From positions 62,001 through 126,000 of the forward strand of contig JADKBK010000010.1 of assembly GCA_016715075.1 (NCBI GenBank): a stretch of DNA of 64,000 nucleotides. The letters are read 5' to 3'. The stretch comes from Bacteroidales bacterium (lineage in GTDB: Bacteria > Bacteroidota > Bacteroidia > Bacteroidales > VadinHA17). Under the pieces are notes generated by a model that was not told where the DNA came from, did not search any database, and saw only the letters and a program-made list of their open reading frames with translations. Each line of letters starts with the position of its first letter. Position 1 is the stretch's first letter. Below are positions 28,778 to 38,275 of the stretch, in pieces. The position numbers and the translations under genes were made by a program.

Positions 28778-29749
28778 TTAGTTGTTATAAACAAGCAGCG
28801 CGCATGATACCTTGACAATTTCCCTGCAATAAGCGAAATTGCAGTTGACTGAACGGTCATTCAAAGAATGGTACAATGGATCCATGGTATTGGAGAAGAA
28901 AAAGAGAGCTTTATATCCATGCTCAAAAAACGGATAACTGTCGCTCTGCCGGTTATAGGTATTGTCATTCTTATATTCAAGAGATGTGAATTTTGTACAC
29001 ATCCTTTCTGCCTCCTGCCTCAGATCATGGGAGTTATCATAATCCTTTATGTCAACTATCCAGGAAGAGGGAGTAGTAAGAGGTTCATACGCTATCATAT
29101 CATTATTGAGCATCAGCTTGATCTTTTTCGAATTACCGGCTGCCTCAGCAGCATATGCCTTACTGCCATACAATCCGAGTTCCTCCGCACCAAATGCTAT
29201 GAATTCAATACTGTTCCTGGGTGAAAAGTTCCCTTTCATGAAAACCCTGGCAAGCTCAATGACGGCAGCTACTCCGCTGGCATTATCATTGGCTCCCGGA
29301 GCAACCGCAAACGGATCGCCTGAGATCAGATTATCATCATAGTGGGCGCCTGCAATGCAAATTGAATCGGGACTTTCGATGCCTTCGAGCGTCGCAATGA
29401 CATTGTATTGCCATTGCTGATACCTTATATCCTCATATACCCTGTCGAGCATAAATGAATCAAGCCTGCAATTGCTGTAACCGAGCATTTTAAATTTTTT
29501 CTGGATCTGAAGGGCTACATCCCTGTGGTTATCTGCAAGGGTAAATCTTGTCCCCATACCTTCCAGCCATGAAACATATGATTGCAGCGAGTCGGCACTG
29601 ATATCGTTCGTCAGCTTACGTGTAATGGATTCCCATTCAATCTCTTCAGAACCATCATCCTTGGTGCAGGTTACAAGGAACAGGGTAATTCCAAGGATGA
29701 ATAACAGGACGGTTATTGATAGTCTATTCTTTGGTGATTCAGGGCTCAT
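28778..29749 (-). CDS. M28-family zinc peptidase lipoprotein
   Basis: A 323-aa lipoprotein (lipobox LVTC, Cys28). The M28 co-catalytic zinc site is complete: His136 in GAHYDD, Asp155 in PGANDNASG, Glu pair 189-190 in FGAEELGLYGS, Asp in LNNDMI and a C-terminal His in PLYHSLND. The length fits stand-alone secreted aminopeptidases or glutaminyl-cyclase-like M28 members. It acts on peptides in the periplasm or at the cell surface. Its 3' end abuts a repeat cluster. Confidence 0.92.
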   Translation of the reverse strand: MSPESPKNRLSITVLLFILGITLFLVTCTKDDGSEEIEWESITRKLTNDISADSLQSYVSWLEGMGTRFTLADNHRDVALQIQKKFKMLGYSNCRLDSFMLDRVYEDIRYQQWQYNVIATLEGIESPDSICIAGAHYDDNLISGDPFAVAPGANDNASGVAAVIELARVFMKGNFSPRNSIEFIAFGAEELGLYGSKAYAAEAAGNSKKIKLMLNNDMIAYEPLTTPSSWIVDIKDYDNSHDLRQEAERMCTKFTSLEYKNDNTYNRQSDSYPFFEHGYKALFFFSNTMDPLYHSLNDRSVNCNFAYCREIVKVSCALLVYNN

Positions 29750-29833
29750 GATATATGTTTATGTTTAGCCTTATCTAAAAAGGACCTAAAAGCCCTTTTT
29801 GATCTTATATTCAGCTAATGTAATGAATTTTTA

Positions 29834-29841
29834 TAATTTTG
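29834..29841 (+). promoter_or_regulatory. Candidate -7 box for valS
   Basis: TAATTTTG matches the Bacteroidota -7 consensus TAnnTTTG, 36 nt before the preferred valS start. No convincing -33 element at normal spacing. Confidence 0.35.
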
Positions 29842-29876
29842 CATTTCATAATTTTCAAAGAAATCATCGGCATAAT

Positions 29877-32507
29877 ATGGATATTCCTTCAAAATACGAA
29901 CCGGGTAAAGCAGAAAGCAAATGGTACAGCTACTGGATGGAGCATGGATTATTTAAAAGTACTCCGGATGAGAGGGAGCCTTACACCATCGTAATCCCTC
30001 CGCCCAATGTCACAGGTGTTCTGCATATGGGACATATGTTGAATAATACAATTCAGGATGTTCTTGTCAGGCGTGCACGCATGCAGGGTAAAAATGCTTG
30101 CTGGGTTCCCGGCACCGATCATGCATCCATAGCTACCGAGGCAAAAGTCGTGGCAAAGTTAAAATCGGAAGGGATTGAAAAGCTTGATCTGTCGAGGGAT
30201 GAGTTCCTCGAACATGCATGGGAATGGACCAATAAGCACGGTGGAATTATCCTCGAGCAGCTTAAACGTCTCGGCGCTTCATGCGACTGGGACAGGACCC
30301 TTTTCACGATGGATGAGAAGCGGTATGATTCTGTAATCAAGGTTTTTGTCGATCTCTATAATAAAGGACTGGTATACAGAGGAGTAAGAATGGTAAACTG
30401 GGATCCGCAGGCCAGGACAGCCGTTTCTGATGAAGAGGTTAACTACACCGATGAAAAGTCCAGACTTTATTATGTCAGATATAAAATAGTGGGAGAGGAT
30501 GGTTTTGTGACTGTTGCCACAACCCGTCCGGAGACCATTCTGGGCGATACTGCTGTTTGTGCAAATCCTGATGATGACAGATACAGCCATCTGAAAGGGA
30601 AGCGTGTTATCGTTCCCATGGTGGAAAGAGAGGTCCCTTTTATTTTTGACAGTTATGTAGATCCTGAATTCGGTACCGGGTGTCTCAAGATAACACCTGC
30701 TCACGATATAAATGACTACGAGATTGGGCTGAGACATAACCTTCCCTCCATTGATGTCTTTAATGAAGATGGAACCATGAGCGAGAGGGCAGGTATGTTC
30801 ATTGGGGTTGACAGATTTAAGGCAAAAGAGTTGGCAGAGATTGAGCTTAAAAAAAGCGGCAACCTGGTAAAGGTTGAGAACTATAATAACAAAATAGGTC
30901 GTTCGGAAAGAACAGATGCTGTGATTGAGCCAAGACTCTCAGTTCAGTGGTTCCTGAAAATGAAGGAGTTATCACAACCTGCCTTGGATGCGGTAATGGA
31001 TGGAGATGTTCATATTCATCCGGCAAAATTTAAAAATCTTTACCGGCACTGGATGGAAGGAGTTCGCGACTGGTGCATAAGCCGTCAGCTCTGGTGGGGC
31101 CACCGGATACCGGCATGGTATTTCGGAAACAATGAGTTTGTGGTCGCTGAGCATATTTCAGAGGCTCTCAAACTGGCAAAGGTCAAAAGTGGTAATCCGT
31201 CCCTTACAGAATCCGATCTCAGGCAGGATGAAGATGTACTGGATACATGGTTCTCTTCATGGCTCTGGCCAATAACCTCATTTGACGGGATCAACTACCC
31301 TGATAACGAAGATATTAAATACTATTATCCTACCAATGACCTGGTGACAGCTCCGGAGATCCTGTTCTTCTGGGTGGCAAGGATGATAATAGCCGGTTAT
31401 GAATACAGGGATGCTAAACCTTTCAGGAATGTCTACCTGACCGGCCTGGTCCGCGACCAAAAAAGGAGAAAGATGTCAAAATCACTTGGAAATTCTCCTG
31501 AGCCGATTGACCTTATCGAAAAATATGGCGCAGATGGAGTAAGGGTGGGAATGCTTTTGTGCTCCCCTGCCGGCAATGATCTCCTGTATGATGACAGCCT
31601 TCCCGAGCAGGGACGGAATTTTTCAAACAAGATCTGGAATGCTTTCAGATTGGTAAACAGCTGGGAGGTCGATGAGAATATTCCACAACCTGATTCATCA
31701 AGAGTAGCTGTTAAATGGATGGAAGAGATACTAAAAAGATCAATACATGAGATCGATCTCAACTTCAGGAAATTCAGGATTTCAGAGGCTCTTATGATAA
31801 GCTACAAGTTATTCTGGGATGAATTTTCTGCATGGTATCTTGAGATCATCAAACCTGAATATCAGAAACCTGTTGACAGGATTACCCTTAATGCAACGAA
31901 AGTGATTTTCGAGAAGCTGCTGAAGATTATTCATCCTTTCATGCCATTCATCACGGAAGAACTATGGCAACTGCTTGAGGAGAGAAAAAACGGAGAAAGC
32001 CTGATGGTGGCATTAATGCCTGAAGCCAGGAAATTCAATAAGGAACTTGTGACTGATTTTGAGTCTGTTAAAGAGACAATCAGCGCTGTCAGAACAGTAA
32101 GACAGAATAAGGGTATTCCAAATAAGGATAAGCTTGAGCTTCTGATCCGTGAGGATAAAAACTCATATGATACTGAACTCCTTCCTATCATTGCTAAATT
32201 GGGTAATCTCTCAGCTATTTCATTTGTTCCGGAGAAACAACCCGGATCAATCTCATTTATGGTCGGTACTACCGAATTCTTTATACCACTCACCGGCAGC
32301 ATTGACATTGAAAGCGAACTTAAAAAGCTTCAGGATGATCTGGAATATAACAGGGGATTCCTGATATCTGTCATGAAAAAGCTTGATAATCAGCGTTTTG
32401 TTCAGAATGCCCCGACTAATGTGCTTGACCTGGAACGGAAGAAACAAAGTGATACAGAGTCGAAGATAAAATCGATAGAAGAGAGGATTAAGGAGCTGGA
32501 AAGTTAA
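29877..32507 (+). CDS. valS: Valyl-tRNA synthetase
   Basis: An 876-aa class Ia aminoacyl-tRNA synthetase that charges tRNA-Val. The start at 29877 (MDIPSKYEPGKAESKWYSYW) matches the usual N-terminus; upstream in-frame codons to 29799 do not. Seen in order: PPPNVTGVLHMGHMLNN (HIGH-type motif), the editing CP1 insertion (about 165-400, VATTRPETILGDTAVC), WARMIIAGYEY, the KMSKS loop RRKMSKSLGNS, the anticodon-binding domain and a C-terminal coiled coil (about 805-876). Monocistronic; a C/G-run repeat follows and may terminate transcription. Confidence 0.97.
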   Translation: MDIPSKYEPGKAESKWYSYWMEHGLFKSTPDEREPYTIVIPPPNVTGVLHMGHMLNNTIQDVLVRRARMQGKNACWVPGTDHASIATEAKVVAKLKSEGIEKLDLSRDEFLEHAWEWTNKHGGIILEQLKRLGASCDWDRTLFTMDEKRYDSVIKVFVDLYNKGLVYRGVRMVNWDPQARTAVSDEEVNYTDEKSRLYYVRYKIVGEDGFVTVATTRPETILGDTAVCANPDDDRYSHLKGKRVIVPMVEREVPFIFDSYVDPEFGTGCLKITPAHDINDYEIGLRHNLPSIDVFNEDGTMSERAGMFIGVDRFKAKELAEIELKKSGNLVKVENYNNKIGRSERTDAVIEPRLSVQWFLKMKELSQPALDAVMDGDVHIHPAKFKNLYRHWMEGVRDWCISRQLWWGHRIPAWYFGNNEFVVAEHISEALKLAKVKSGNPSLTESDLRQDEDVLDTWFSSWLWPITSFDGINYPDNEDIKYYYPTNDLVTAPEILFFWVARMIIAGYEYRDAKPFRNVYLTGLVRDQKRRKMSKSLGNSPEPIDLIEKYGADGVRVGMLLCSPAGNDLLYDDSLPEQGRNFSNKIWNAFRLVNSWEVDENIPQPDSSRVAVKWMEEILKRSIHEIDLNFRKFRISEALMISYKLFWDEFSAWYLEIIKPEYQKPVDRITLNATKVIFEKLLKIIHPFMPFITEELWQLLEERKNGESLMVALMPEARKFNKELVTDFESVKETISAVRTVRQNKGIPNKDKLELLIREDKNSYDTELLPIIAKLGNLSAISFVPEKQPGSISFMVGTTEFFIPLTGSIDIESELKKLQDDLEYNRGFLISVMKKLDNQRFVQNAPTNVLDLERKKQSDTESKIKSIEERIKELES

Positions 32508-32513
32508 CCACCA

Positions 32514-32607
32514 ACCCATCCCGGGGGGAGACCTCCAATCATCACGGGGGGAGACCTCTTATCCCGCCGTGGGAAGACCCCCCAACCCCCCCCCCAAGGG
32601 GGGGCTA
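32514..32607. repeat. C/G-run repeat after valS
   Basis: CGGGGGGAGACCTC is repeated directly at 32522-32535 and 32545-32558 (23-bp period). It is followed by a hairpin of about nine C, AA and seven G ending near 32603. Same type as 19349-19451. It lies between convergent genes. Confidence 0.75.
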
Positions 32608-32629
32608 ATGAGGACTTTTTATGGGCTAT

Positions 32630-33930
32630 TTACGGCATCAGTTTCCTGATGAAATAATTCTGATTCACTGCCACAAGCTCATAGTCGTTATTCAGGATGA
32701 GTACCCAGTCTTCGCCTGAAATGTGTTTCTGATTTGCTTTGAAGCCTCTGGCAGTGATCCTCATGAATTTAAAATTGTTTGACAGAAGACAGCCGCCTTT
32801 GCTTACCGTTAGTTTACCCCAGTTATCAGAAACCCTTATGGAGGCATACAAAGTACCAAGCGTGTCAAGTGAATGGATATCTTCCGGTTCAAAATCAAAA
32901 TAGGGACTTTCAAGTTCTATGAAAACAACCGGTTTTTCTGTAAATATGCTTATCTGTTTATGGATGCTTTCCTTAAGATCTGCGAGCCGCTGCTCCTCCT
33001 CCTTATTAATCTCGTCAATATTATAATTCACTGCCAGGCTTCCTGCCACATCTCGGCATACGGAAGGCAATTCAATATTATAAGTTTCCCTGACTGAATT
33101 TCCCAGATCAATCTCATTAGTTTTGATTTTTGAGAAATCAAATCCTTTTCCTTAAGCAAAGAAGCATACAAAGCGCCATGAATGAAACCGTATGACCTGG
33201 AGTAGGACTGCATCTGGTAAACACGATCGAGGTTTTCAAAGATCCTTGCCTTATATTCGTCTGATGACTGGGTGCAAAGTAATGTATATGTGAATGTTGC
33301 CAGCCCTTCGTAGTTTTCGAAAAGATTTTCATCCTTTGCGTATTTCTTATAGAGCTCTCTGTTGGCTCCTCTGAAGATCAGAGCATCGCGGATAGCCAGC
33401 TTCTGTTCTTCACCTTCCGATGTCAGTGCTTTCCGAAGGGCTTTCCATTCAAGCTTGATCCAGAGCCTGGCCTCCTTCTCATCCATGTTGTTGGTATTAT
33501 AATCGAAGGAACTTGTACCTGCTATTTTCTGAAGGCGATGAAAGAGACTGTGGACAGCCTGGGTCTTTATCCTGAAATCATCATCCTCCAGAGGAAGAGG
33601 AGTCATGGCAAACAGTGTTCCACCATAAATAACAGGAGTGTTACTGACTAGTAATTCTTTCGGATAAATACCTGTAAATACCCCGTCTTTCCCTTTTAAA
33701 AGGCCCTCCTTGTCAGGCATATTCGCCACTATTCTGCGACTTGTCCTGTCAATAAATATTATTGGGCCATAAAGGTTCTTTCCCCAAAGAGCTCCGTTAT
33801 CACGGTCGCAGATCTCACTGATGCTTTTAAAATACTGAAGCGCCTTTTCAGGTGTGAAATATGAACTGGTGTTTTCCCCTTTACAGCTCAACACTAATAA
33901 GAGGATAAGGATCGCAATCCTGTTTTTCAT
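32630..33930 (-). CDS. Lipoprotein of unknown function with HSLFH motif (frameshifted)
   Basis: Lipoprotein (lipobox LVLSC) split between two frames. The first ends after SKLMRLIWEI and runs off-family to a stop at 33028. In the other frame, NEIDLGNSVRETYNIELPSV joins smoothly to the C-terminal part, ending at 32630. One added base in the T5 run at 33127-33131 gives a 433-aa protein. The HSLFHRLQ stretch (about residues 127-134) sits where related Bacteroidota proteins, as I remember them, carry HELFHR, so it may be a metallopeptidase-like fold without the catalytic Glu. I do not recognise a named family. Confidence 0.75.
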
Positions 33931-34344
33931 TTTTACTGTTTTGCCGGCCCGAAAATACTAAAAAAAAACAAATAGTCAAAAATTGTTAAATACACTTGTA
34001 AATTAATAAAATCCATTCATTATCAATGGAATAATGTAAAAGTATTTCACCTCGGAAATTGGAGGGATTTCTTATTGTTCCTAAAGATTTTTTATTTGAA
34101 ATCTGTGAAAAATTCAGATCAGCAGGCCGGCAAATTTGAGTTAAGATGAACCATATTCAATATTTATTGTTTCCTTTCTAAATTCCCGATTGCTCTTTAA
34201 TAGTAAGATATATAGGTAATTCAATAGCAACAGATATTCTGAATAAAGTGTCTGTTGAATGAGAATCTGTTTTTCGGGAATTTTGGCAGATCCTGACTAT
34301 GAGCGAATTTTTAATCCATTAGATCAGTAACACAATGCAGGTTA
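33931..34344. other. 414-bp A+T-rich gap before the NifA-like gene
   Basis: No gene, repeat or clear terminator seen. It presumably holds divergent promoters for the lipoprotein and the NifA-like activator. No GG-N10-GC sigma-54 site was found close to the activator start. Confidence 0.5.
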
Positions 34345-35892
34345 ATGACAGACCATAAAGAAAATTTATCAATCCTTTACCAGGTAAGCGAGGTGGTTGC
34401 GAAAAGCACAGATCTGGAGGAATGCATTCTGGAAGTAATGGAGGAGATGGCCAAAAAATTCGGGATTCTGCAGGCTATACTTACAGTTCTTAACCGGAAT
34501 TCCTCAAAGATTTATATAGAAGTTGCCTATGGCCTTACCAGGGAGGAGAAGGAAAGAGGTGAGTATAAAATAGGGGAAGGCATTATTGGCGAGGTAGTCA
34601 AAACCGGTCAGCCATATATTATTCCCAACATTTCTGACGAACCACGATATCTGAACAAAACCCGTTCAACAAGTAAAAAGGCCGATTACGGATCATTCAT
34701 CTGTGTACCGGTGAAGGCAAAAAACCAGATTATAGGAACCTTAAGTGTAAAACTTAAAAAATATTCAGACAACACCTATCAGAATGAGCTTCAACTTCTG
34801 ACCATCATGGCCTCAATGTTTGCCCGGCTTGTCAGGTCGCGCCAGGATAAGATTGAGGAGCTTGAAAAGCTTCATCGTGCAAAACTTATTGAACATGGGC
34901 TTTACAGTTATAATGACCGGATAAATTCCATTGTGGGGGAATCGGGAAAGATGCAGGGGGTTTATGACCTGATCACTAAGGTAGCTATGACGAATGCCAC
35001 AATCCTTATTCGGGGGGAAAGCGGAGTGGGAAAAGAGCTGGTTGCCAATGCAATACACGATCAGAGCCCGCGCTGTAAACAGCAGATGATTAAGGTAAAT
35101 TGCGCTGCTATTCCCGAGATGCTCATTGAAAGTGAACTGTTTGGCTATGAAAAAGGGGCATTTACAGGAGCTGATAAGCTGCATAAAGGTCGTTTCGAAT
35201 TAGCTGAAAACAGTACCATTTTTCTTGATGAGATAGGAGATCTGACGCCCGGTCTCCAGGTGAAGTTGTTAAGGGTGCTTCAGGAAAAGGAATTCCAGCG
35301 TCTTGGCGGCAGTGAGACTATTAAGGCAAATGTCCGGATTATTGCGGCCACTAATCGTAATATTGAGGAGATGATAGGGAAGAATGAATTCCGGGAAGAT
35401 CTCTATTACAGGCTCAATGTATTCCCTCTTCTGGTGCCACCCCTCAGGGAGCGCAGGGGTGATATCCCATTGCTGGTTAATCACTTTATTGAGAAATATA
35501 ATAAACTCCATGGCCTTAAGATTAAACGGATCAGCTCCACTGCCATTGACCTGCTTATGACCTATCACTGGCCTGGTAATATCAGAGAGCTTGAGAACTG
35601 TATTGAACGCGCCTCCATCCTGAGTACCGATCTCGTAATACGGTCTCATAACCTTCCTCCGACCCTCCAGAGTGCTGCATCAACGGGTTCTCGCGTAGAT
35701 GGAAGTCTTGGAGCAATTCTGGAAAATGTTGAAAAGCAATTGTTAATAGATGCCCTGAGCATATCAAAGGGGAATATTACCAAGGCAGCTGAGCAGCTTA
35801 AACTTACAGAACGGATCATGGGACTGAGAATTAAAAAGTATGATATAGATCCGGCCATTTTCAAAAAACAGAACCTGTCAGCAAGTTCATGA
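34345..35892 (+). CDS. NifA-like sigma-54 transcriptional activator
   Basis: A 515-aa activator with an N-terminal GAF domain (about 20-165), an AAA+ domain (about 200-425) and a Fis-type HTH (about 465-505). The AAA+ domain has Walker A GESGVGKEL, GAFTGA in EKGAFTGADKLHKGRFELA and Walker B IFLDEIGD. The tail AAEQLKLTERIMGLRIKKY is the hallmark of NifA. No C-x4-C interdomain linker of the oxygen-sensing rhizobial type is visible. It is followed by a candidate sigma-54 promoter and PII/Amt genes, so control of nitrogen acquisition is very likely. Whether it also drives nif genes cannot be judged here. Confidence 0.88.
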   Translation: MTDHKENLSILYQVSEVVAKSTDLEECILEVMEEMAKKFGILQAILTVLNRNSSKIYIEVAYGLTREEKERGEYKIGEGIIGEVVKTGQPYIIPNISDEPRYLNKTRSTSKKADYGSFICVPVKAKNQIIGTLSVKLKKYSDNTYQNELQLLTIMASMFARLVRSRQDKIEELEKLHRAKLIEHGLYSYNDRINSIVGESGKMQGVYDLITKVAMTNATILIRGESGVGKELVANAIHDQSPRCKQQMIKVNCAAIPEMLIESELFGYEKGAFTGADKLHKGRFELAENSTIFLDEIGDLTPGLQVKLLRVLQEKEFQRLGGSETIKANVRIIAATNRNIEEMIGKNEFREDLYYRLNVFPLLVPPLRERRGDIPLLVNHFIEKYNKLHGLKIKRISSTAIDLLMTYHWPGNIRELENCIERASILSTDLVIRSHNLPPTLQSAASTGSRVDGSLGAILENVEKQLLIDALSISKGNITKAAEQLKLTERIMGLRIKKYDIDPAIFKKQNLSASS

Positions 35893-35948
35893 TAAGTAAG
35901 TAGCTTATAACCAAATTTATATCCCAATAAAATTTTCATGCAATCATA

Positions 35949-35996
35949 AATCCTACATTTCTGTAGGATTATTTTAGCATTCTTACGTTTATGTAG
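35949..35996. promoter_or_regulatory. Two TAC-N6/7-GTA dyads, candidate enhancer sites
   Basis: TACATTTCTGTAG (35954-35966) and TACGTTTATGTAG (35984-35996) match at 11 of 13 bases and are spaced exactly 30 bp, about three helical turns. The first is within a 9-bp perfect hairpin (35949-35957/35962-35970) that could alternatively terminate the NifA-like gene. They lie about 110-155 bp upstream of the sigma-54 promoter candidate, a normal enhancer distance. Confidence 0.45.
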
Positions 35997-36108
35997 CCTG
36001 TGTTATACATTCTGAATTTCCAATTTTTTTTCTCCACCATTCTTTATACCTGTTAAGCAGGTAGTTAAATGCTTTTTTCTGATTACTGTAATTCAGATGA
36101 TGATTAAA

Positions 36109-36123
36109 TGGCATGTATTTGGC
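36109..36123 (+). promoter_or_regulatory. Candidate sigma-54 promoter of the PII-amt operon
   Basis: TGGCATGTATTTGGC keeps the invariant GG (36110-36111) and GC (36122-36123) at 10-bp spacing, with TGGCA at -24. Transcription would begin near 36135, about 85 nt before the PII start. The adjacent upstream gene encodes a sigma-54 activator. Confidence 0.55.
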
Positions 36124-36219
36124 CTATAAGGGTGTCAGATGCAGAATTATACAGATTTGTAGCTTAAAACAGAGTAAGATTCCATTGTCAGAAAGTAATT
36201 ACTAATTAAATCTTGATGT

Positions 36220-36587
36220 ATGAAGAAAATTGAAGCAATTATCAGGACGTCAAAATTTGAAGAGGTCAAGTCCGAACTGAAAAAGATAGGTATTGATTTC
36301 TTTTCATACTGGGACGCGTCGGGTGTGGGGAATGAACTTATAAGGGGAAATCACAGCTGGAGGGGTACTGTTTATGATACACAATATATCCCCAGGATAT
36401 TAATATCCATTGTTCTTCGTGACATCAATGTTAAAAAACTATCACCTGCATTGAAAAATCGGCCTTTACAGGAGAGGTTGGGGATGGTATGATCTTCAGC
36501 TATAATATTGAGGAATCGGTAAGAATAAGTAACGGAGCTAGGGGAGATGCATCGACTGCCGGACCGGGTGATGAAAAGTTAACATAG
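36220..36587 (+). CDS. PII nitrogen-regulatory protein (frameshifted)
   Basis: A PII (GlnB/GlnK) family signal protein. The first frame, MKKIEAIIRTSKFEEVKSEL, goes through the T-loop and stops at 36490-36492. The next frame carries AFTGEVGDGMIFSYNIEESV (the conserved TGEVGDG ATP/2-oxoglutarate-binding B-loop and C-terminal strand) to TAG at 36585-36587. One A lost from the A6 run 36433-36438 explains the break; corrected length 122 aa. In the T-loop the position of the uridylylated Tyr51 is Trp47 (NHSWRGTVYD). It lies 24 bp upstream of amt, as GlnK usually does, so it likely gates Amt. Confidence 0.9.
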
Positions 36588-36611
36588 TAGTAACATTTTA
36601 ATTTTAGAAAC

Positions 36612-38168
36612 ATGACCAGAAAAATAGTTTTATTCATATCAGTTTTATTACTGACAATAGGATCAACAGTTTATGGGGAAGAAAGTGTACAAAGAAAACT
36701 TGACCCCAGTGGTGTTACTACAGGATCTGCAAGTGATATTCCTGCCGCTAATCCCGGCGCCCCCGGACTGGAGGAAATTTCAAATGCTGTAGGCCGGAAT
36801 AAGGTATCAATCAACATGATGTGGGTGCTTATTACCGGGTTCCTTGTAATGTTCATGCAGGCTGGTTTTGCAATGGTTGAAGCAGGGCTTACAAGGGCAA
36901 AAAACGCCGCCCATACAATAGCGATGAATTTCCTGATATACCCTCTCGGAATGCTGGGGTTTTACGTTTGCGGATTCGCACTTATGTTTGGAGGATTTGG
37001 TACACTAGCTACGCTTGGCGGCGCAGATGCGCTGAACAGCGAATTCAGCTTGAATTTAGGAGGTCATTCTTTCGGGCTTTTCGGTATGAAAGGCTTCCTG
37101 CTGGGTGGAAGTGTGTATGATGTCGGAATACTTTCACTTTTTCTCTTCCAGATGGTGTTCATGGATACCACAGCTACAATACCAACTGGTTCTATGGCGG
37201 AGCGGTGGAAGTTCTCCTCTTTTTTCATCTATGGTTTATTTGTTGGAACCATAATTTACCCTATATACGGTAACTGGGTATGGGGAGGCGGCTGGCTGGC
37301 AACACTCGGAAAAGAGTTTGGACTGGGACATGGTCATGTTGATTTTGCAGGATCATCAGTCGTACATCTGACCGGAGGAGTACTTGCATTTATTGGAGCT
37401 TACCTCCTCGGTCCGCGTCTCGGAAAATATAACAAGGATGGCTCAGTCAATGCAATTCCGGGTCATAATATTGTGATGGCTGCTGTTGGAACTTTTATAC
37501 TTGCTTTCGGATGGTTCGGTTTTAATGCAGGTTCAACACTCGCCGGAACCGATCTCAGAATATCAGTCGTTGCTGTTAATACCATGATCGCTTCAGCTAC
37601 GGGCGCAATAGCAGCAGTTATGTATATGTGGCTGATAAGGACTAAAAAGCCGGATCCTTCCATGATGCTGAATGGTATGCTTGCCGGACTAGTTGCGATA
37701 ACAGCTCCTTGCGCTTTTGTTAACGTAGGCGGAGCAGCTATTATAGGATTAATATCCGGTTTCCTTGTAATTGAAGCCACACTTTTCTTTGATCAGAAAG
37801 TCAAAGTCGATGATCCTGTTGGTGCAATAGCCGTTCATGGCGTAAATGGCCTCTGGGGATGTCTCGCACTTGGTTTGTTTGCTGACGGTACATATGGTGA
37901 TGGATGGAATGGTGTTCCGGGTACAGTAACAGGATTATTCTATGGTGGAGGATTCAGTCAGTTTTTTGCGCAATTAATAGGCGTAACTGCAAATCTTGTC
38001 TATGTAGGCCTTACAGGCTGGCTGATGTTCAAATTTATCGACAAGATAGTTGGCAACAGGGTGAGACCTGAGGACGAACTACTTGGTCTAGATATCCCTG
38101 AAATGGGTGTGGAAGCATATTCCGGAATGAAAATGGATAAAAACTCCGAGACACCTCTTTCCAGGTAA
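36612..38168 (+). CDS. amt: Ammonium transporter Amt
   Basis: A 518-aa Amt/MEP/Rh channel. The signal-like N-terminus (1-22) and a short periplasmic linker precede 11 transmembrane helices, starting with NMMWVLITGFLVMFMQAGFA. The twin pore histidines are His252 (SSVVHLTGGV) and His409 (AIAVHGVNGLWG); the selectivity-region motif NFLIYPLG is present. The PII gene lies just upstream. A strong hairpin 23 bp downstream ends the transcript. Function: ammonium uptake, blocked by PII when nitrogen is ample. Confidence 0.96.
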   Translation: MTRKIVLFISVLLLTIGSTVYGEESVQRKLDPSGVTTGSASDIPAANPGAPGLEEISNAVGRNKVSINMMWVLITGFLVMFMQAGFAMVEAGLTRAKNAAHTIAMNFLIYPLGMLGFYVCGFALMFGGFGTLATLGGADALNSEFSLNLGGHSFGLFGMKGFLLGGSVYDVGILSLFLFQMVFMDTTATIPTGSMAERWKFSSFFIYGLFVGTIIYPIYGNWVWGGGWLATLGKEFGLGHGHVDFAGSSVVHLTGGVLAFIGAYLLGPRLGKYNKDGSVNAIPGHNIVMAAVGTFILAFGWFGFNAGSTLAGTDLRISVVAVNTMIASATGAIAAVMYMWLIRTKKPDPSMMLNGMLAGLVAITAPCAFVNVGGAAIIGLISGFLVIEATLFFDQKVKVDDPVGAIAVHGVNGLWGCLALGLFADGTYGDGWNGVPGTVTGLFYGGGFSQFFAQLIGVTANLVYVGLTGWLMFKFIDKIVGNRVRPEDELLGLDIPEMGVEAYSGMKMDKNSETPLSR

Positions 38169-38190
38169 AGAAGGTTGGCTTACCGGGGGA

Positions 38191-38218
38191 GCTTATTACC
38201 GGAAAACCGGTAATAAGC
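38191..38218 (+). terminator. Hairpin terminator after amt
   Basis: Perfect 12-bp stem GCTTATTACCGG-AAAA-CCGGTAATAAGC, flanked by GGGGGA and CCCTCTCTT. The T-tract is weak, so termination may be partial and the next gene could be read through. Confidence 0.65.
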
Positions 38219-38275
38219 CCCTCTCTTAAACAAATGTAATTGAAAAATTCATGTACTAATCTTAAAATCTAAGTT

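Noticed and set aside
28427..28860. Several short ORFs with repeated CNPCH-like peptides
   Set aside because: They are translations of the GGATTGCAAATCC repeat units on either strand, have no ribosome sites and overlap each other.
33028..33105. Natural C-terminus of the lipoprotein (ending EMWQEAWQ)
   Set aside because: The alternative frame continues with coherent sequence across a homopolymer, so this end is an artefact of the shift.
35949..35970. Simple rho-independent terminator of the NifA-like gene as sole explanation
   Set aside because: The stem is only 9 bp with a weak T-tract, and a near copy of its core recurs 30 bp on; kept as an either/or regulatory call.
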